From Nonomuraea ceibae (GTDB taxonomy: Bacteria; Actinomycetota; Actinomycetes; Streptosporangiales; Streptosporangiaceae), in assembly GCF_019396325.1 (NCBI RefSeq), contig NZ_JAHKRO010000014.1, forward strand, positions 62,001 to 126,000: a stretch of 64,000 nucleotides of DNA, read 5' to 3'. Of this stretch, positions 1 to 8,291 are shown one piece after another. The stretch's first letter is position 1. Each line of letters starts with the position of its first letter. The translations under genes were made by a program, and so were the position numbers. The notes beneath the pieces are model-generated. The model had not been told where the DNA came from. It worked only from the letters and a program-made list of their open reading frames with translations, and ran no database searches.

Positions 1-1
1 A

Positions 2-976
2 CCCGTGCTGTTCTACGGGCTGGAGGCCATCGCGGCGGCCGGCATCCGCGAGCTCGGCCTGGTCGTGGGCGACACCCAGGCGGAGATCGAGGCGGCGGTC
101 GGCGACGGCTCCGCGTTCGGGCTGGAGGTCACGTACCTGCGCCAGGAGGCGCCGCTCGGGCTGGCCCACGGCGTGCTGATCGCCCGGGACTTCCTCGGCG
201 ACGACGACTTCGTCATGTACCTGGGCGACAACTTCATCGTCGGCGGCATCACCGGCCTGGTGGACCGCTTCGCCCGGGAGCGGCCCGCCGCGCAGATCAT
301 GCTCACCCGGGTGGGCGATCCCCGCCAGTTCGGGGTGGCCGAGCTCGACGACCGGGGCCGGGTCGTCGGCCTGGAGGAGAAGCCGGCCCGCCCGAAGAGC
401 GATCTGGCGCTGGTCGGCGTCTACCTGTTCAGCCCGGCGGTGCACGAGGCGGTGGCCGAGCTGAAGCCGTCGGGCCGGGGCGAGCTGGAGATCACCGACG
501 CCATCCAGTGGCTGCTCGAAGCCGGTCTGCCCGTCGAGTCGTCGGTGATCACCGGCTACTGGAAAGACACCGGCAACGTCACCGACATGCTGGAGGTCAA
601 CCGGCTGGTGCTCGAATCGCTCGAGGCCGGAGTGCTCGGCTCGGTCGACGACGCCAGCGAGCTGGTCGGCCGGGTCCTGGTCGAGCCGGGCGCGGTCGTC
701 GAACGCTCGCGCCTGGTCGGCCCGGTGATCGTCGGGTCCGGCGCGGTCGTCCGTGACAGTTACGTCGGCCCGTTCACCTCGATCGGGGCCGGGTGCGCGG
801 TCACCCGCAGCGAGATCGAGTACTCGATCGTGCTGCCCAGGGCGTCGATCGAGGGCGTGGGCCGGATCGAGTCGTCGCTCATCGGCCACGACGTCGAGGT
901 CACCCCGGCTCCCAACACGCCCAGAGCCCACCGTCTCGTGCTGGGCGATCACAGCAAGGTACAGATCAGTTCATGA
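2..976 (+). CDS. rmlA: Glucose-1-phosphate thymidylyltransferase, long RmlA/StrD type (5' end missing)
   Basis: This enzyme activates glucose-1-phosphate to dTDP-glucose, the first step of dTDP-rhamnose synthesis in the cytoplasm. The frame is open from the first base and begins in a segment reading PVLFYGLEAI, which in the family follows about 34 residues carrying the GGxGTRLRP nucleotide-binding loop; those residues lie outside the window. Visible parts are the YLGDN metal/substrate region, the EEKP motif, and a C-terminal left-handed beta-helix with hexapeptide-like repeats (roughly residues 220-300 of the visible part) typical of the approximately 355-residue long form. The stop codon overlaps the ATG of rmlB (ATGA), so translation is probably coupled. 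Family identity is secure; only the start is unseen. Confidence 0.93.
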   Translation, partial: PVLFYGLEAIAAAGIRELGLVVGDTQAEIEAAVGDGSAFGLEVTYLRQEAPLGLAHGVLIARDFLGDDDFVMYLGDNFIVGGITGLVDRFARERPAAQIMLTRVGDPRQFGVAELDDRGRVVGLEEKPARPKSDLALVGVYLFSPAVHEAVAELKPSGRGELEITDAIQWLLEAGLPVESSVITGYWKDTGNVTDMLEVNRLVLESLEAGVLGSVDDASELVGRVLVEPGAVVERSRLVGPVIVGSGAVVRDSYVGPFTSIGAGCAVTRSEIEYSIVLPRASIEGVGRIESSLIGHDVEVTPAPNTPRAHRLVLGDHSKVQISS

Positions 977-1902
977 AGAGAATCCTGGTGACGGGCGGCG
1001 CGGGCTTCATCGGCTCGCACTTCGTCCACGGGCTGTCCGGTGCGGACGTGACCGTGCTGGACAAGCTCACCTACGCGGGCAACCGGGCCAACCTCGAAGG
1101 CGCGCCGCACACGTTCGTGCACGGCGACATCTGCGACGGCGCGCTGCTGGCCGAGGTGGTGCCGGGCCACGACCTGGTGGTGAACTTCGCCGCCGAGTCG
1201 CACGTCGACCGCTCGATCGCGGGCGCCGGCGAGTTCGTCCGCACCAACGTGCTGGGCACCCAGACGCTGCTGCAGGCGTGCCTGGACGCGGGCGTGCCCA
1301 AGGTGGTGCAGGTGTCGACGGACGAGGTGTACGGGTCCATCGACATCGGCTCCTGGGACGAGTCCGCCCCGCTCCAGCCGAGGTCGCCGTACGCGGCGGC
1401 GAAGGCGGGCGGCGACCTCATCGCCCGCTCGTACGCGGTCACGTACGGGCTGGACGTGTCGATCACCCGGTGCGGCAACAACTACGGGCCGCGGCAGTAC
1501 CCGGAGAAGGTGATCCCGCTGTTCGTCACGAACCTGCTGCGCGGCCGGAAGGTCCCGCTGTACGGCGACGGCGGCAACGTGCGCGACTGGATCCACGTCG
1601 AGGACCACTGCGCGGGCATCCGCCTGGTCGCCGAGGTGGGCAAGCCGGGCGAGGTCTACCACATCGCGGGCACCGCCGAGCTGACCAACAAGGAGCTGAC
1701 CGGCCGCCTGCTGGACGCGACCGGGCACAGCTGGGCCATGGTCACGCCCGTCGAGGACCGCAAGGGCCACGACCGCCGCTACTCGCTGGACGACCGCAAG
1801 CTGCGGGCGCTCGGCTACGCGCCGCGCATCCCGTTCGACCAGGGGCTGCGCGAGACCGTGCGGTGGTACGCCGACAACCGTGACTGGTGGGACGGGTTAT
1901 GA
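973..1902 (+). CDS. rmlB: dTDP-glucose 4,6-dehydratase
   Basis: It converts dTDP-glucose to dTDP-4-keto-6-deoxyglucose, the second step of the rhamnose pathway. The product is 309 residues, an extended SDR. It has an N-terminal NAD-binding GGAGFIG loop (residues 7-13), the STDEVYG segment with the catalytic Thr/Asp/Glu region, the YAAAK signature of the YxxxK catalytic pair, and the CGNNYGPRQYPEK substrate loop characteristic of RmlB. The ATG at 973 overlaps the rmlA stop, and a longer upstream extension in this frame lies wholly inside rmlA and was rejected. The 3' end overlaps rmlD by four bases. It forms one operon with rmlA and rmlD. Confidence 0.96.
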   Translation: MKRILVTGGAGFIGSHFVHGLSGADVTVLDKLTYAGNRANLEGAPHTFVHGDICDGALLAEVVPGHDLVVNFAAESHVDRSIAGAGEFVRTNVLGTQTLLQACLDAGVPKVVQVSTDEVYGSIDIGSWDESAPLQPRSPYAAAKAGGDLIARSYAVTYGLDVSITRCGNNYGPRQYPEKVIPLFVTNLLRGRKVPLYGDGGNVRDWIHVEDHCAGIRLVAEVGKPGEVYHIAGTAELTNKELTGRLLDATGHSWAMVTPVEDRKGHDRRYSLDDRKLRALGYAPRIPFDQGLRETVRWYADNRDWWDGL

Positions 1903-2756
1903 GGTGGCTGATCACGGGCGGCGGCGGGATGCTGGCCGCCGACGTGCTCGACAGGATCGGGCTGACCGGTGAGCCGGTGCTCGCGCTCGGCCGGTCGGAG
2001 CTGGACCTGCGGGACGCCAGGGCGGTGCGCGACTTCGTGTCCGCCTACCGGCCGAGGGTGGTGGTCAACTGCGCCGCCTGGACCGCCGTGGACGAGGCGG
2101 AGACGCGCGAGGCCGAGGCGCTGGCGGTCAACGGTCACGCGGTGCGCACGCTGGCCGAGGCGTGCGAGCGCGTGGGGGCGCGGCTGGTGCACGTGTCGAC
2201 CGACTACGTCTTCGACGGCGCCGGGGTGCTCCCGTACGCGGAGGACGCGCCGACGGCGCCGCTCAACGCCTACGGGCGCACCAAGCTCGCGGGCGAACTG
2301 GCGGCGCTGGGGCACGGCCACTACGTGGTGCGGACGGCGTGGCTGTACGGCGCCACGGGGCGCAACTTCGTCCGCACGATGATCGAGCTGGCCGGGAGCC
2401 GCCCGTTCGTGGACGTGGTCGCCGACCAGCGCGGCCAGCCCACCTGGTCGGCCGACCTGGCCGACTTCCTGGTCCGGCTGGCCCAGTCGGACCTGCCGCC
2501 GGGCGTCTACCACGGCACCAGCTCGGGCGAGACGACCTGGCACGGCCTGGCCACGGAGGTCTTCACGCTGCTCGGCGCCGACCCGGCCCGGGTGCGCCCG
2601 GTGCCGGCGGCGGCCTTCCCGCGCCCGGCGCCCCGGCCCGCCTACAGCGTGCTGGCCGGCACCCGGTGCGAGCTGATGCGCCCCTGGCGCGAGGCGTTGC
2701 ACGCCGCCTGGCCGGTGCTGGCGGGGAAGGCGGGCCGTCAGTGCGTCGTCGCGTAG
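1899..2756 (+). CDS. rmlD: dTDP-4-dehydrorhamnose reductase
   Basis: It performs the last, NAD(P)H-dependent step giving dTDP-L-rhamnose. The 285-residue extended SDR shows the N-terminal TGGGGMLAADV dinucleotide loop, VNCAAWTAVDEAE, STDYVFDG and YGRTKLAGE (YxxxK), all typical of RmlD. A GTG at 1887 is possible, but the ATG at 1899 overlaps the rmlB stop (ATGA) and places the Rossmann loop at the usual distance from the N-terminus. The 3' end converges on rmlC with a 19-bp overlap, so no separate terminator exists between the two units. Confidence 0.95.
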   Translation: MRWLITGGGGMLAADVLDRIGLTGEPVLALGRSELDLRDARAVRDFVSAYRPRVVVNCAAWTAVDEAETREAEALAVNGHAVRTLAEACERVGARLVHVSTDYVFDGAGVLPYAEDAPTAPLNAYGRTKLAGELAALGHGHYVVRTAWLYGATGRNFVRTMIELAGSRPFVDVVADQRGQPTWSADLADFLVRLAQSDLPPGVYHGTSSGETTWHGLATEVFTLLGADPARVRPVPAAAFPRPAPRPAYSVLAGTRCELMRPWREALHAAWPVLAGKAGRQCVVA

Positions 2757-3310
2757 AACCGCCGGCACGCCTCGAAGTCGGGCAGGAGGCCGGCGGTCAT
2801 CGCCTCCTTGAGCGTGGGCGCCGCCGCGTCCTTGTCCGACAGCAGCGGCTCGGGCCCCCACGGGATCGCCAGGTCCGCGTCGAGCGGGTGCACGCCGTGC
2901 TCGCGGCCCGGGTTGTAGGGCTGGGAGCACAGGTAGACGACCGTGGCCTGCTCGCTCGTCGCCTGGAACGCGTGGCCCAGCCCTTCGGCGACGAGCACCG
3001 CCCGGCGCTCCCGGTCGTCCAGCGTCACGGCCTCCCACCGGCCGAACGACGGCGAGCCCGTACGCAGGTCGACGACCACGTCCATGACGCTGCCCTGCAC
3101 GCACATGACGTACTTGGCCTGGCCGGGCGGCACGTCGGCGAAGTGCACGCCGCGCAGCACCCCCCGGGCGGAGACCGAGCAGTTCACCTGGGCCACGTCG
3201 AACGGGCGTGGCAGGTCGGCGGCCCGGTACGCCTCCAGGAACGCGCCACGCGGGTCGGTGTGGACGCGAGGCGTGTGGCACCAGGCGCCGTCGATGCCGA
3301 GGGGATCCAT
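2738..3310 (-). CDS. rmlC: dTDP-4-dehydrorhamnose 3,5-epimerase (first copy)
   Basis: It epimerises C3 and C5 of the 4-keto-6-deoxy sugar between RmlB and RmlD. The 190-residue cupin has the GVLRGVHF segment with the catalytic His, the VVVDLR aspartate, and the VVYLCSQPYNP segment with the catalytic Tyr. The ATG at 3310 matches the family N-terminus; a longer frame to 3355 would run into the divergent methyltransferase promoter region. It is read towards rmlD and completes the rhamnose pathway locally. A second, only moderately similar RmlC lies at 17368-17916, so one copy may serve a different dTDP sugar. Confidence 0.93.
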   Translation of the reverse strand: MDPLGIDGAWCHTPRVHTDPRGAFLEAYRAADLPRPFDVAQVNCSVSARGVLRGVHFADVPPGQAKYVMCVQGSVMDVVVDLRTGSPSFGRWEAVTLDDRERRAVLVAEGLGHAFQATSEQATVVYLCSQPYNPGREHGVHPLDADLAIPWGPEPLLSDKDAAAPTLKEAMTAGLLPDFEACRRFYATTH

Positions 3311-3320
3311 GACGCGCACA

Positions 3321-3348
3321 GTAACGAGTGCGGCAGTCCGAGCGAAAT
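3321..3348 (+). promoter_or_regulatory. Candidate EPS-regulon promoter S1
   Basis: GTAACG (3321-3326), a 15-nt spacer and GCGAAAT (3342-3348) lie 24 nt before the ATG of the C-methyltransferase operon. The same two blocks precede five other units of this locus. The layout suggests an ECF sigma -35/-10 pair; that reading is inference. Confidence 0.55.
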
Positions 3349-3372
3349 ATCCCACGGCCTTGGAGCGTGCGA

Positions 3373-4575
3373 ATGATTGTTTGCCGGTTATGCGGATCGG
3401 GCGACCTCGCCTCGGTGGTCGACCTGGGCGCCACCCCGCCCTGCGAGCGGTTTCTGACCGCCGCCCAGCTCGACGAGTCTGAGACGACCTACCCGTTGCA
3501 CCTGCGGGTGTGCACGGCGTGCTGGCTGGCGCAGATCCCGCCGCTGATCACGCCTGAGGATACTTTCACCGATTACGCGTACTTCTCGTCCTATTCGACG
3601 TCGTGGGTGGAGCACGCCCGCGCGTTCGTGGCCGGGCTGGAGCTGAAGCCGGACACGTTCGTGGTGGAGGTGGCCAGCAACGACGGCTACCTGCTGCGGC
3701 ACGTCGTGGACCGGGGCGTGCGCTGCCTGGGCGTCGAGCCGTCGGTGAACGTGGGCGAGGCGGCCAGGAAGCGCGGGGTGCCGACGGTCACCGCGTTCCT
3801 GACGCCGGAGACGGCCAGGCAGGTCGTCGCTGAGCACGGCCCGGCCGACTACGTGGTGGCCAACAACGTCTACGCGCACATCCCCGACGTGATCGGGTTC
3901 ACCCGGGGGCTGCGCACGCTGGTGGCGGACGACGGCTGGGTGTCGATCGAGGTGCAGCACCTGCTCACGCTCATCGAGGGCAACCAGTACGACACGATCT
4001 ACCACGAGCACTTCCAGTACTACACGGTCGCCTCGGCGCAGCGGGCGCTGGCCTCCGGCGGGCTCACGCTGGTGGACGTGGAGCTGCTGCCGACGCACGG
4101 CGGCTCGATCCGGCTGTGGGCCAGGCCGTCGGGCGAGCCGTCGGCGCGGGTGGCCGACGTGCTGGCGCTGGAGAAGGCGGCCGGGCTGCACGAGATCTCC
4201 GGCTACATCGACTTCGCCGCGCGGGTCGCCAAGGTCCGGCGTGACCTGCTCGGCTTCCTGGTGGGCGCGGCCGAGGAGGGCCGGACCGTCGTCGGCTACG
4301 GCGCCCCGGGCAAGGGCAACACGCTGCTCAACCACTGCGGGGTGCGGCCGGACCTGCTCGCCTACACCGTGGACCGCAACCCGTACAAGCACGGCAGGTT
4401 CACGCCGGGGGCGCGCATTCCGGTGTTCGAGCCGGAGCGGATCGCCGCGGACCGGCCCGACTACGTGCTCGTGCTGCCCTGGAACCTGCGCGAGGAGCTG
4501 GCCGAGCAGCTCTCCTACGTCCACGAGTGGGGCGGCCGGCTGGTCTTCCCCATCCCTTCCCTGGAGGTCGTGTGA
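3373..4575 (+). CDS. Sugar C-methyltransferase (NovU/TylCIII-like, SAM-dependent)
   Basis: This 400-residue protein has the three-part layout of sugar C-methyltransferases. An N-terminal zinc-binding domain carries CRLC (residues 4-7), PPCERF and CTAC. A central class I SAM domain has the VVEVASNDGYLL motif (around 97-108), followed by a YDTIYHEHFQYY segment typical of the family. A C-terminal domain contains GYGAPGKGNTLLN. Such enzymes add a branch methyl, usually at C3 of a 4-keto nucleotide sugar. The ATG at 3373 has a GGAG about 8 nt upstream and sits just downstream of promoter S1. It heads an eight-gene operon in which most genes overlap by four bases. The methyl acceptor is not known. 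Confidence 0.88.
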   Translation: MIVCRLCGSGDLASVVDLGATPPCERFLTAAQLDESETTYPLHLRVCTACWLAQIPPLITPEDTFTDYAYFSSYSTSWVEHARAFVAGLELKPDTFVVEVASNDGYLLRHVVDRGVRCLGVEPSVNVGEAARKRGVPTVTAFLTPETARQVVAEHGPADYVVANNVYAHIPDVIGFTRGLRTLVADDGWVSIEVQHLLTLIEGNQYDTIYHEHFQYYTVASAQRALASGGLTLVDVELLPTHGGSIRLWARPSGEPSARVADVLALEKAAGLHEISGYIDFAARVAKVRRDLLGFLVGAAEEGRTVVGYGAPGKGNTLLNHCGVRPDLLAYTVDRNPYKHGRFTPGARIPVFEPERIAADRPDYVLVLPWNLREELAEQLSYVHEWGGRLVFPIPSLEVV

Positions 4576-5351
4576 AGGTCGTCCTCTTCTGCGGCGGGTA
4601 CGGCACGCGGATGCGCAGCGGCGCTCCCGGGGACGCGCCCAAGCCGATGCAGCTCGTCGGCCCCAGACCGCTGATCTGGCATGTGATGCGCTATTACGCG
4701 CACTTCGGGCACAAGGAGTTCGTGCTCTGCCTCGGCTACGGCGCCGACCAGATCAAGGACTTCTTCCTGCGGTACGAGGAGACCGCCTCCAACGACTTCG
4801 TGCTGCGCGGCGGCAGGGTGGAGCTGCTGGCCAGCGACATCTCCGACTGGACGATCTCGTTCGTGCACACCGGCATCGAGTCGTCGATCGGCGAGCGGCT
4901 GCGCCGGGTGCGCGAGCACCTGGACGGTGAGGAGGTGTTCCTGGCCAACTACGCCGACGTGCTCAGCGACGCGCCGCTGCCCGAGATGATCGACCGGTTC
5001 GCGGCCTCCGACGCGGGCGCCTCGCTCATGGTGGTGCCGCCGCCGGGCACCTTCCACTGCGTCGAGGTCGCCGAGGGCGGGCTCGTCGGCCAGATCACGG
5101 CTGTCACGGAGATGCCGCTCTGGGTGAACGGCGGCTACTTCGTGCTGCGCCAGGAGATCTTCGAGCACATCCCGGCGGGCGGCGACCTGCTCGTCGACGG
5201 CTGCCGGGAGCTGGCCAAGCGCGGCCGGCTGCTGGCCTACCCGTACCGCGGCTACTGGCGGCCGACCGACACCGTCAACCAGCGGCTGGAGCTGGACCGA
5301 GCCTACGCCAGGGGCGAGCGGCCGTGGGCCGTGTGGGAGCCCGCGGCATGA
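4572..5351 (+). CDS. Sugar-1-phosphate nucleotidyltransferase (glucose-1-P cytidylyltransferase-like)
   Basis: The 259-residue product starts with VKVVLFCGGYGTRM, the glycine-rich nucleotide-binding loop, followed by PKPMQLVGPRPLIWHVM. The wording of these motifs and FFLRYEETASNDF are closest to RfbF/DdhA-type CTP:glucose-1-phosphate cytidylyltransferases, whose products feed 3,6-dideoxy or branched sugars. The GTG at 4572 overlaps the methyltransferase stop (GTGA). No CDP-glucose 4,6-dehydratase of the usual type follows, although the SDR at 6004 could act next. The nucleotide used (CTP rather than dTTP or UTP) is inferred from resemblance only. Confidence 0.82.
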   Translation: MKVVLFCGGYGTRMRSGAPGDAPKPMQLVGPRPLIWHVMRYYAHFGHKEFVLCLGYGADQIKDFFLRYEETASNDFVLRGGRVELLASDISDWTISFVHTGIESSIGERLRRVREHLDGEEVFLANYADVLSDAPLPEMIDRFAASDAGASLMVVPPPGTFHCVEVAEGGLVGQITAVTEMPLWVNGGYFVLRQEIFEHIPAGGDLLVDGCRELAKRGRLLAYPYRGYWRPTDTVNQRLELDRAYARGERPWAVWEPAA

Positions 5352-5998
5352 TCGACCTCCTGCCCGGCAGCCTGCGCAGGGTCGCCGCCGTCGCCGCGCA
5401 CTGCGACGACCTCGCGATCGGCGCCGGGGGCACGCTGCTGGCCATGTGCACGGCCCACCCGGGGATCAGGGTGGACGCGCTGATCCTGTCGGGCGGCGGC
5501 ACAGAGCGGGAGCGGGAGGAGCGGGCCGCGCTGGCCGCCTTCTGCCCAGGCGCCGACCTGCGGGTCACCGTGGGCAAGCTGCCCGACGGCCGGCTGCCCG
5601 CGCACTGGGAGGAGGCCAAGCGCGCGGTGGAGGAGCTGCGGCTGCGCACGGTGCCGGACCTGATCCTGGCTCCGCAGCCCGGCGACGCCCACCAGGACCA
5701 CCGGGGCCTGGCCGAGCTGGTGCCGACGGCCTTCCGCGACCATCTCACGCTCGGCTACGAGATCGTCAAATGGGACGGCGACCTCGGCCGGCCCAACGCC
5801 TACCAGCCGCTCGACCTGGCGCTCGCCGAGCGCAAGGTCGCGCTGCTGTGGGAGCACTACCCCTCCCAGCGCCGCCGCCACTGGTTCGACAGGGAGGCAT
5901 TCCTCGGACTCGCCCGGGTCCGCGGCATCGAATGCCACGCACGTTATGCCGAGGCCTTCTACGTGCGCAAACTCACTCTCGACCTCGCAGGAGGCTGA
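5348..5998 (+). CDS. PIG-L family (LmbE-like) deacetylase
   Basis: A 216-residue zinc-dependent de-N-acetylase candidate. The N-terminal metal motif reads AHCDDLAIGAGGTL, where most family members have AHPDD, so the proline is replaced by cysteine but the His-Asp-Asp ligands are kept. The second motif is PGDAHQDHRGL, giving the HxDH pair. Family members remove acetyl groups from N-acetylated sugars (GlcNAc-inositol, GlcNAc-PI, antibiotic sugars). In this operon the likely substrate is an acetamido sugar on a nucleotide or lipid carrier. The ATG at 5348 overlaps the previous stop (ATGA). No signal peptide is visible, so it should act in the cytoplasm. Confidence 0.87.
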   Translation: MIDLLPGSLRRVAAVAAHCDDLAIGAGGTLLAMCTAHPGIRVDALILSGGGTEREREERAALAAFCPGADLRVTVGKLPDGRLPAHWEEAKRAVEELRLRTVPDLILAPQPGDAHQDHRGLAELVPTAFRDHLTLGYEIVKWDGDLGRPNAYQPLDLALAERKVALLWEHYPSQRRRHWFDREAFLGLARVRGIECHARYAEAFYVRKLTLDLAGG

Positions 5999-6003
5999 TC
6001 GAC

Positions 6004-7023
6004 ATGCGCGTTCTGCTCACCGGGCACCAGGGCTACCTGGGCACCGTGATGGCGCCGGTGCTCACCAGAGCCGGGCACGAGGTGACCGGACTGGATTCCG
6101 GGCTGTTCGCCGACTGCGTCCTCGGCCCGGCCCCCGACGACCCGCCCGGCCACCGGGTGGACCTGCGCGACGTCACCGAGGCGCACCTCGACGGGATCGA
6201 CGCGGTGATCCACCTGGGCGCCCTGTCGAACGACCCGCTCGGCGCGCTCGCGCCGGAGCTCACCTACGCCATCAACCACCACGCCTCCGTCCGCCTGGCC
6301 AGGCTGGCGCGCGAGGCGGGCGTGCGCCGCTTCCTGTACGCCTCCACGTGCTCGGTGTACGGCGCGTCCGGCGGCGACGAGCTGCTGGACGAGGACGCGC
6401 CGCTGCGCCCGGTCACCCCGTACGCCGAGTCGAAGGTGCGCGTGGAGGACGAGCTGGACGAGCTGGCCGACGCCGACTTCTCGCCCGTCTACCTGCGCAA
6501 CGCCACCGCGTTCGGGTTCTCGCCGCGGCTGCGGGCCGACATCGTGCTCAACAACCTCGTCGGCCACGCTCACCTGACCGGGAAGGTGCTGGTGCTGTCG
6601 GACGGCACGCCGTGGCGGCCGCTGGTGCACGCCGCCGACATCGCCGACGCGTTCGCCGCCGTGCTGACCGCGCCGCGCGAGGCGGTGCACGGCCGGGCGT
6701 TCAACGTGGGCGGCGAGCAGAACAACCTGACCGTCGCCGAGATCGCCGAGCACGTGGTCGAGGCGGTGCCCGGCTCCGAGCTGGTCATCACCGGCGAGAC
6801 GGGGGCCGACCCGCGCTCGTACCGGGTGGACTTCTCCCGCATCGAGGCCGCGCTGCCCGGCTACCACGCCCGCTGGACGGTCAAGGCGGGCGCGGTCGAG
6901 CTGGCCGACGCCTACCGCGACCACGGGCTGACCGCGCACGACTTCCGGCGCCGGTTCATCCGGCTGGCCCGGCTGGCCGACCGCCGCGAGGCGGGTACGG
7001 TCTCGCCGGAGCTCAGGACGTGA
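6004..7023 (+). CDS. NAD-dependent sugar epimerase/dehydratase (extended SDR)
   Basis: The 339-residue protein has the TGHQGYLG dinucleotide loop near residues 6-13, IHLGALSNDPLGAL, the catalytic STCSVYG serine segment and the YAESK form of YxxxK. The start at 6004 has a GGAGG about 9 nt upstream, and only 5 nt separate it from the PIG-L gene. Related enzymes epimerise, dehydrate or reduce nucleotide-linked hexoses. It could act on the product of the nucleotidyltransferase two genes upstream, ahead of or after C-methylation. The exact reaction cannot be read from sequence. Its stop overlaps the start of the DUF4910 gene (GTGA). Confidence 0.86.
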   Translation: MRVLLTGHQGYLGTVMAPVLTRAGHEVTGLDSGLFADCVLGPAPDDPPGHRVDLRDVTEAHLDGIDAVIHLGALSNDPLGALAPELTYAINHHASVRLARLAREAGVRRFLYASTCSVYGASGGDELLDEDAPLRPVTPYAESKVRVEDELDELADADFSPVYLRNATAFGFSPRLRADIVLNNLVGHAHLTGKVLVLSDGTPWRPLVHAADIADAFAAVLTAPREAVHGRAFNVGGEQNNLTVAEIAEHVVEAVPGSELVITGETGADPRSYRVDFSRIEAALPGYHARWTVKAGAVELADAYRDHGLTAHDFRRRFIRLARLADRREAGTVSPELRT

Positions 7024-8291
7024 CCGGGGAGGACATGCATGCCCTGGTGGAGCGGCTCTTCCCGGTGTGCCGCTCCATCACGGGCGACGGAGTGCGGCGC
7101 ACGCTGGAGATCGTCGGCGAGCGGCTGCCGCTGACCGTCCACGAGGTGCCGACCGGGACCCAGGTGCTCGACTGGACGGTGCCCAGGGAGTGGAACATCC
7201 GCGACGCCTGGATCAAGGACCCCGAGGGGAACCGGGTCGTCGACTTCCGGCGCTCCAACCTGCACGTGGTGGGCTACAGCGTGCCCGTGTCGGCCACGAT
7301 GACGCTCGACGAGCTGCGCCCGCACCTGCACACGCTGCCCGGCCAGCCGGACCTGGTGCCGTACCGGACCAGCTACTACGCCGAGACGTGGGGGTTCTGC
7401 CTGGCGCAGCGGGTGCTCGACGGCCTGGGGGAGGGGCCGTACGAGGTCGTGATCGACTCGACGCTGGCCGACGGCTCCCTCACCTACGCCGAGCACGTCG
7501 TGCCGGGGCGCAGCGCTGATGAGGTGCTCATCTCCTGCCACGTGTGCCATCCGTCGCTGGCCAACGACAACCTGGCCGGGATCGCGGTCGCCGCCGCGCT
7601 CGCCGCCCGGCTGGACCGGCCCCGGCTGACGTACCGGTTCCTGTTCGCGCCGGGCACGATCGGGGCCATCACCTGGCTGGCCCGCAACCGCGACCGCGTC
7701 GGCCGGATCGCGGCCGGGCTCACGCTCGCCTGCGCCGGCGACCGCGGCGCGCTCACGTACAAGCGGAGCAGACGCGGCGACACCCGCATCGACCGGGTGA
7801 TGACGCACGTCCTGCGCGGCAGACCGCACACGGTTGTGGACTTCTCCCCGTACGGGTACGACGAGCGGCAGTTCTGCTCGCCGGGCTTCGACCTGCCGGT
7901 CGGCAGCCTGACCAGGACCCCGTACGCCGGTTACCCGGAATATCACACCTCGGCCGACGACCCGGGCTTCGTCACCCCCGAAGCCCTGGCCGACACCCTG
8001 GAAACCCTCTGGCAGGCCGTACAGGTGCTGGAGCGCGACGGCCGCTACGAGAACCTGAGCCCCTACGGCGAGCCGCAACTCGGCAGGCGCGGGCTCTACG
8101 GCTCTCTCGGCGGCCGGAGTGACACGAAACAAGCCCAGCTGGCGATGTTATGGGTGTTGAACCAGTCAGACGGCGGCCACAGCCTGCTGGACGTCGCGGA
8201 AAGGTCGGGTTTGCCCTTCCAGGCGGTCGCCGAGGCGGCCGACGCGCTGGAAGGTGCCGGTTTGCTGAAGCGGGTGGGGGAAAGCGGATGA
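7020..8291 (+). CDS. DUF4910/DUF2172-type aminopeptidase-like protein with C-terminal winged helix
   Basis: The 423-residue protein belongs to the family of aminopeptidase-fold proteins found in polysaccharide and O-antigen operons. Visible hallmarks are PREWNIRDAWIKD near the N-terminus, a SCHVCHPSLANDNLAG segment supplying the zinc ligands of the M28-like fold, and SPGFDLPVGSLTRTPYAGYPEYHTSAD near the active-site loop. The last 70 residues (LAMLWVLNQSDGGHSLLDVAERSGL onward) look like a winged helix. A GTG at 7020 overlaps the upstream stop; an ATG at 7035 is the alternative, but the GGGGAGGA before it is too close. The function is unproven. Hydrolysis of an amide, or of an aminoacyl or acyl group on the sugar, is a guess from context. 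Confidence 0.83.
   Translation: MTGEDMHALVERLFPVCRSITGDGVRRTLEIVGERLPLTVHEVPTGTQVLDWTVPREWNIRDAWIKDPEGNRVVDFRRSNLHVVGYSVPVSATMTLDELRPHLHTLPGQPDLVPYRTSYYAETWGFCLAQRVLDGLGEGPYEVVIDSTLADGSLTYAEHVVPGRSADEVLISCHVCHPSLANDNLAGIAVAAALAARLDRPRLTYRFLFAPGTIGAITWLARNRDRVGRIAAGLTLACAGDRGALTYKRSRRGDTRIDRVMTHVLRGRPHTVVDFSPYGYDERQFCSPGFDLPVGSLTRTPYAGYPEYHTSADDPGFVTPEALADTLETLWQAVQVLERDGRYENLSPYGEPQLGRRGLYGSLGGRSDTKQAQLAMLWVLNQSDGGHSLLDVAERSGLPFQAVAEAADALEGAGLLKRVGESG

Noticed and set aside
949..1770. Long minus-strand open frames opposite rmlB, and similar long frames opposite most genes of the window
   Set aside because: In DNA this GC-rich, antisense and +1 frames stay open by chance. The products are Arg/Gly/Pro/Ala-rich without motifs, and the opposite strand encodes clear enzymes.
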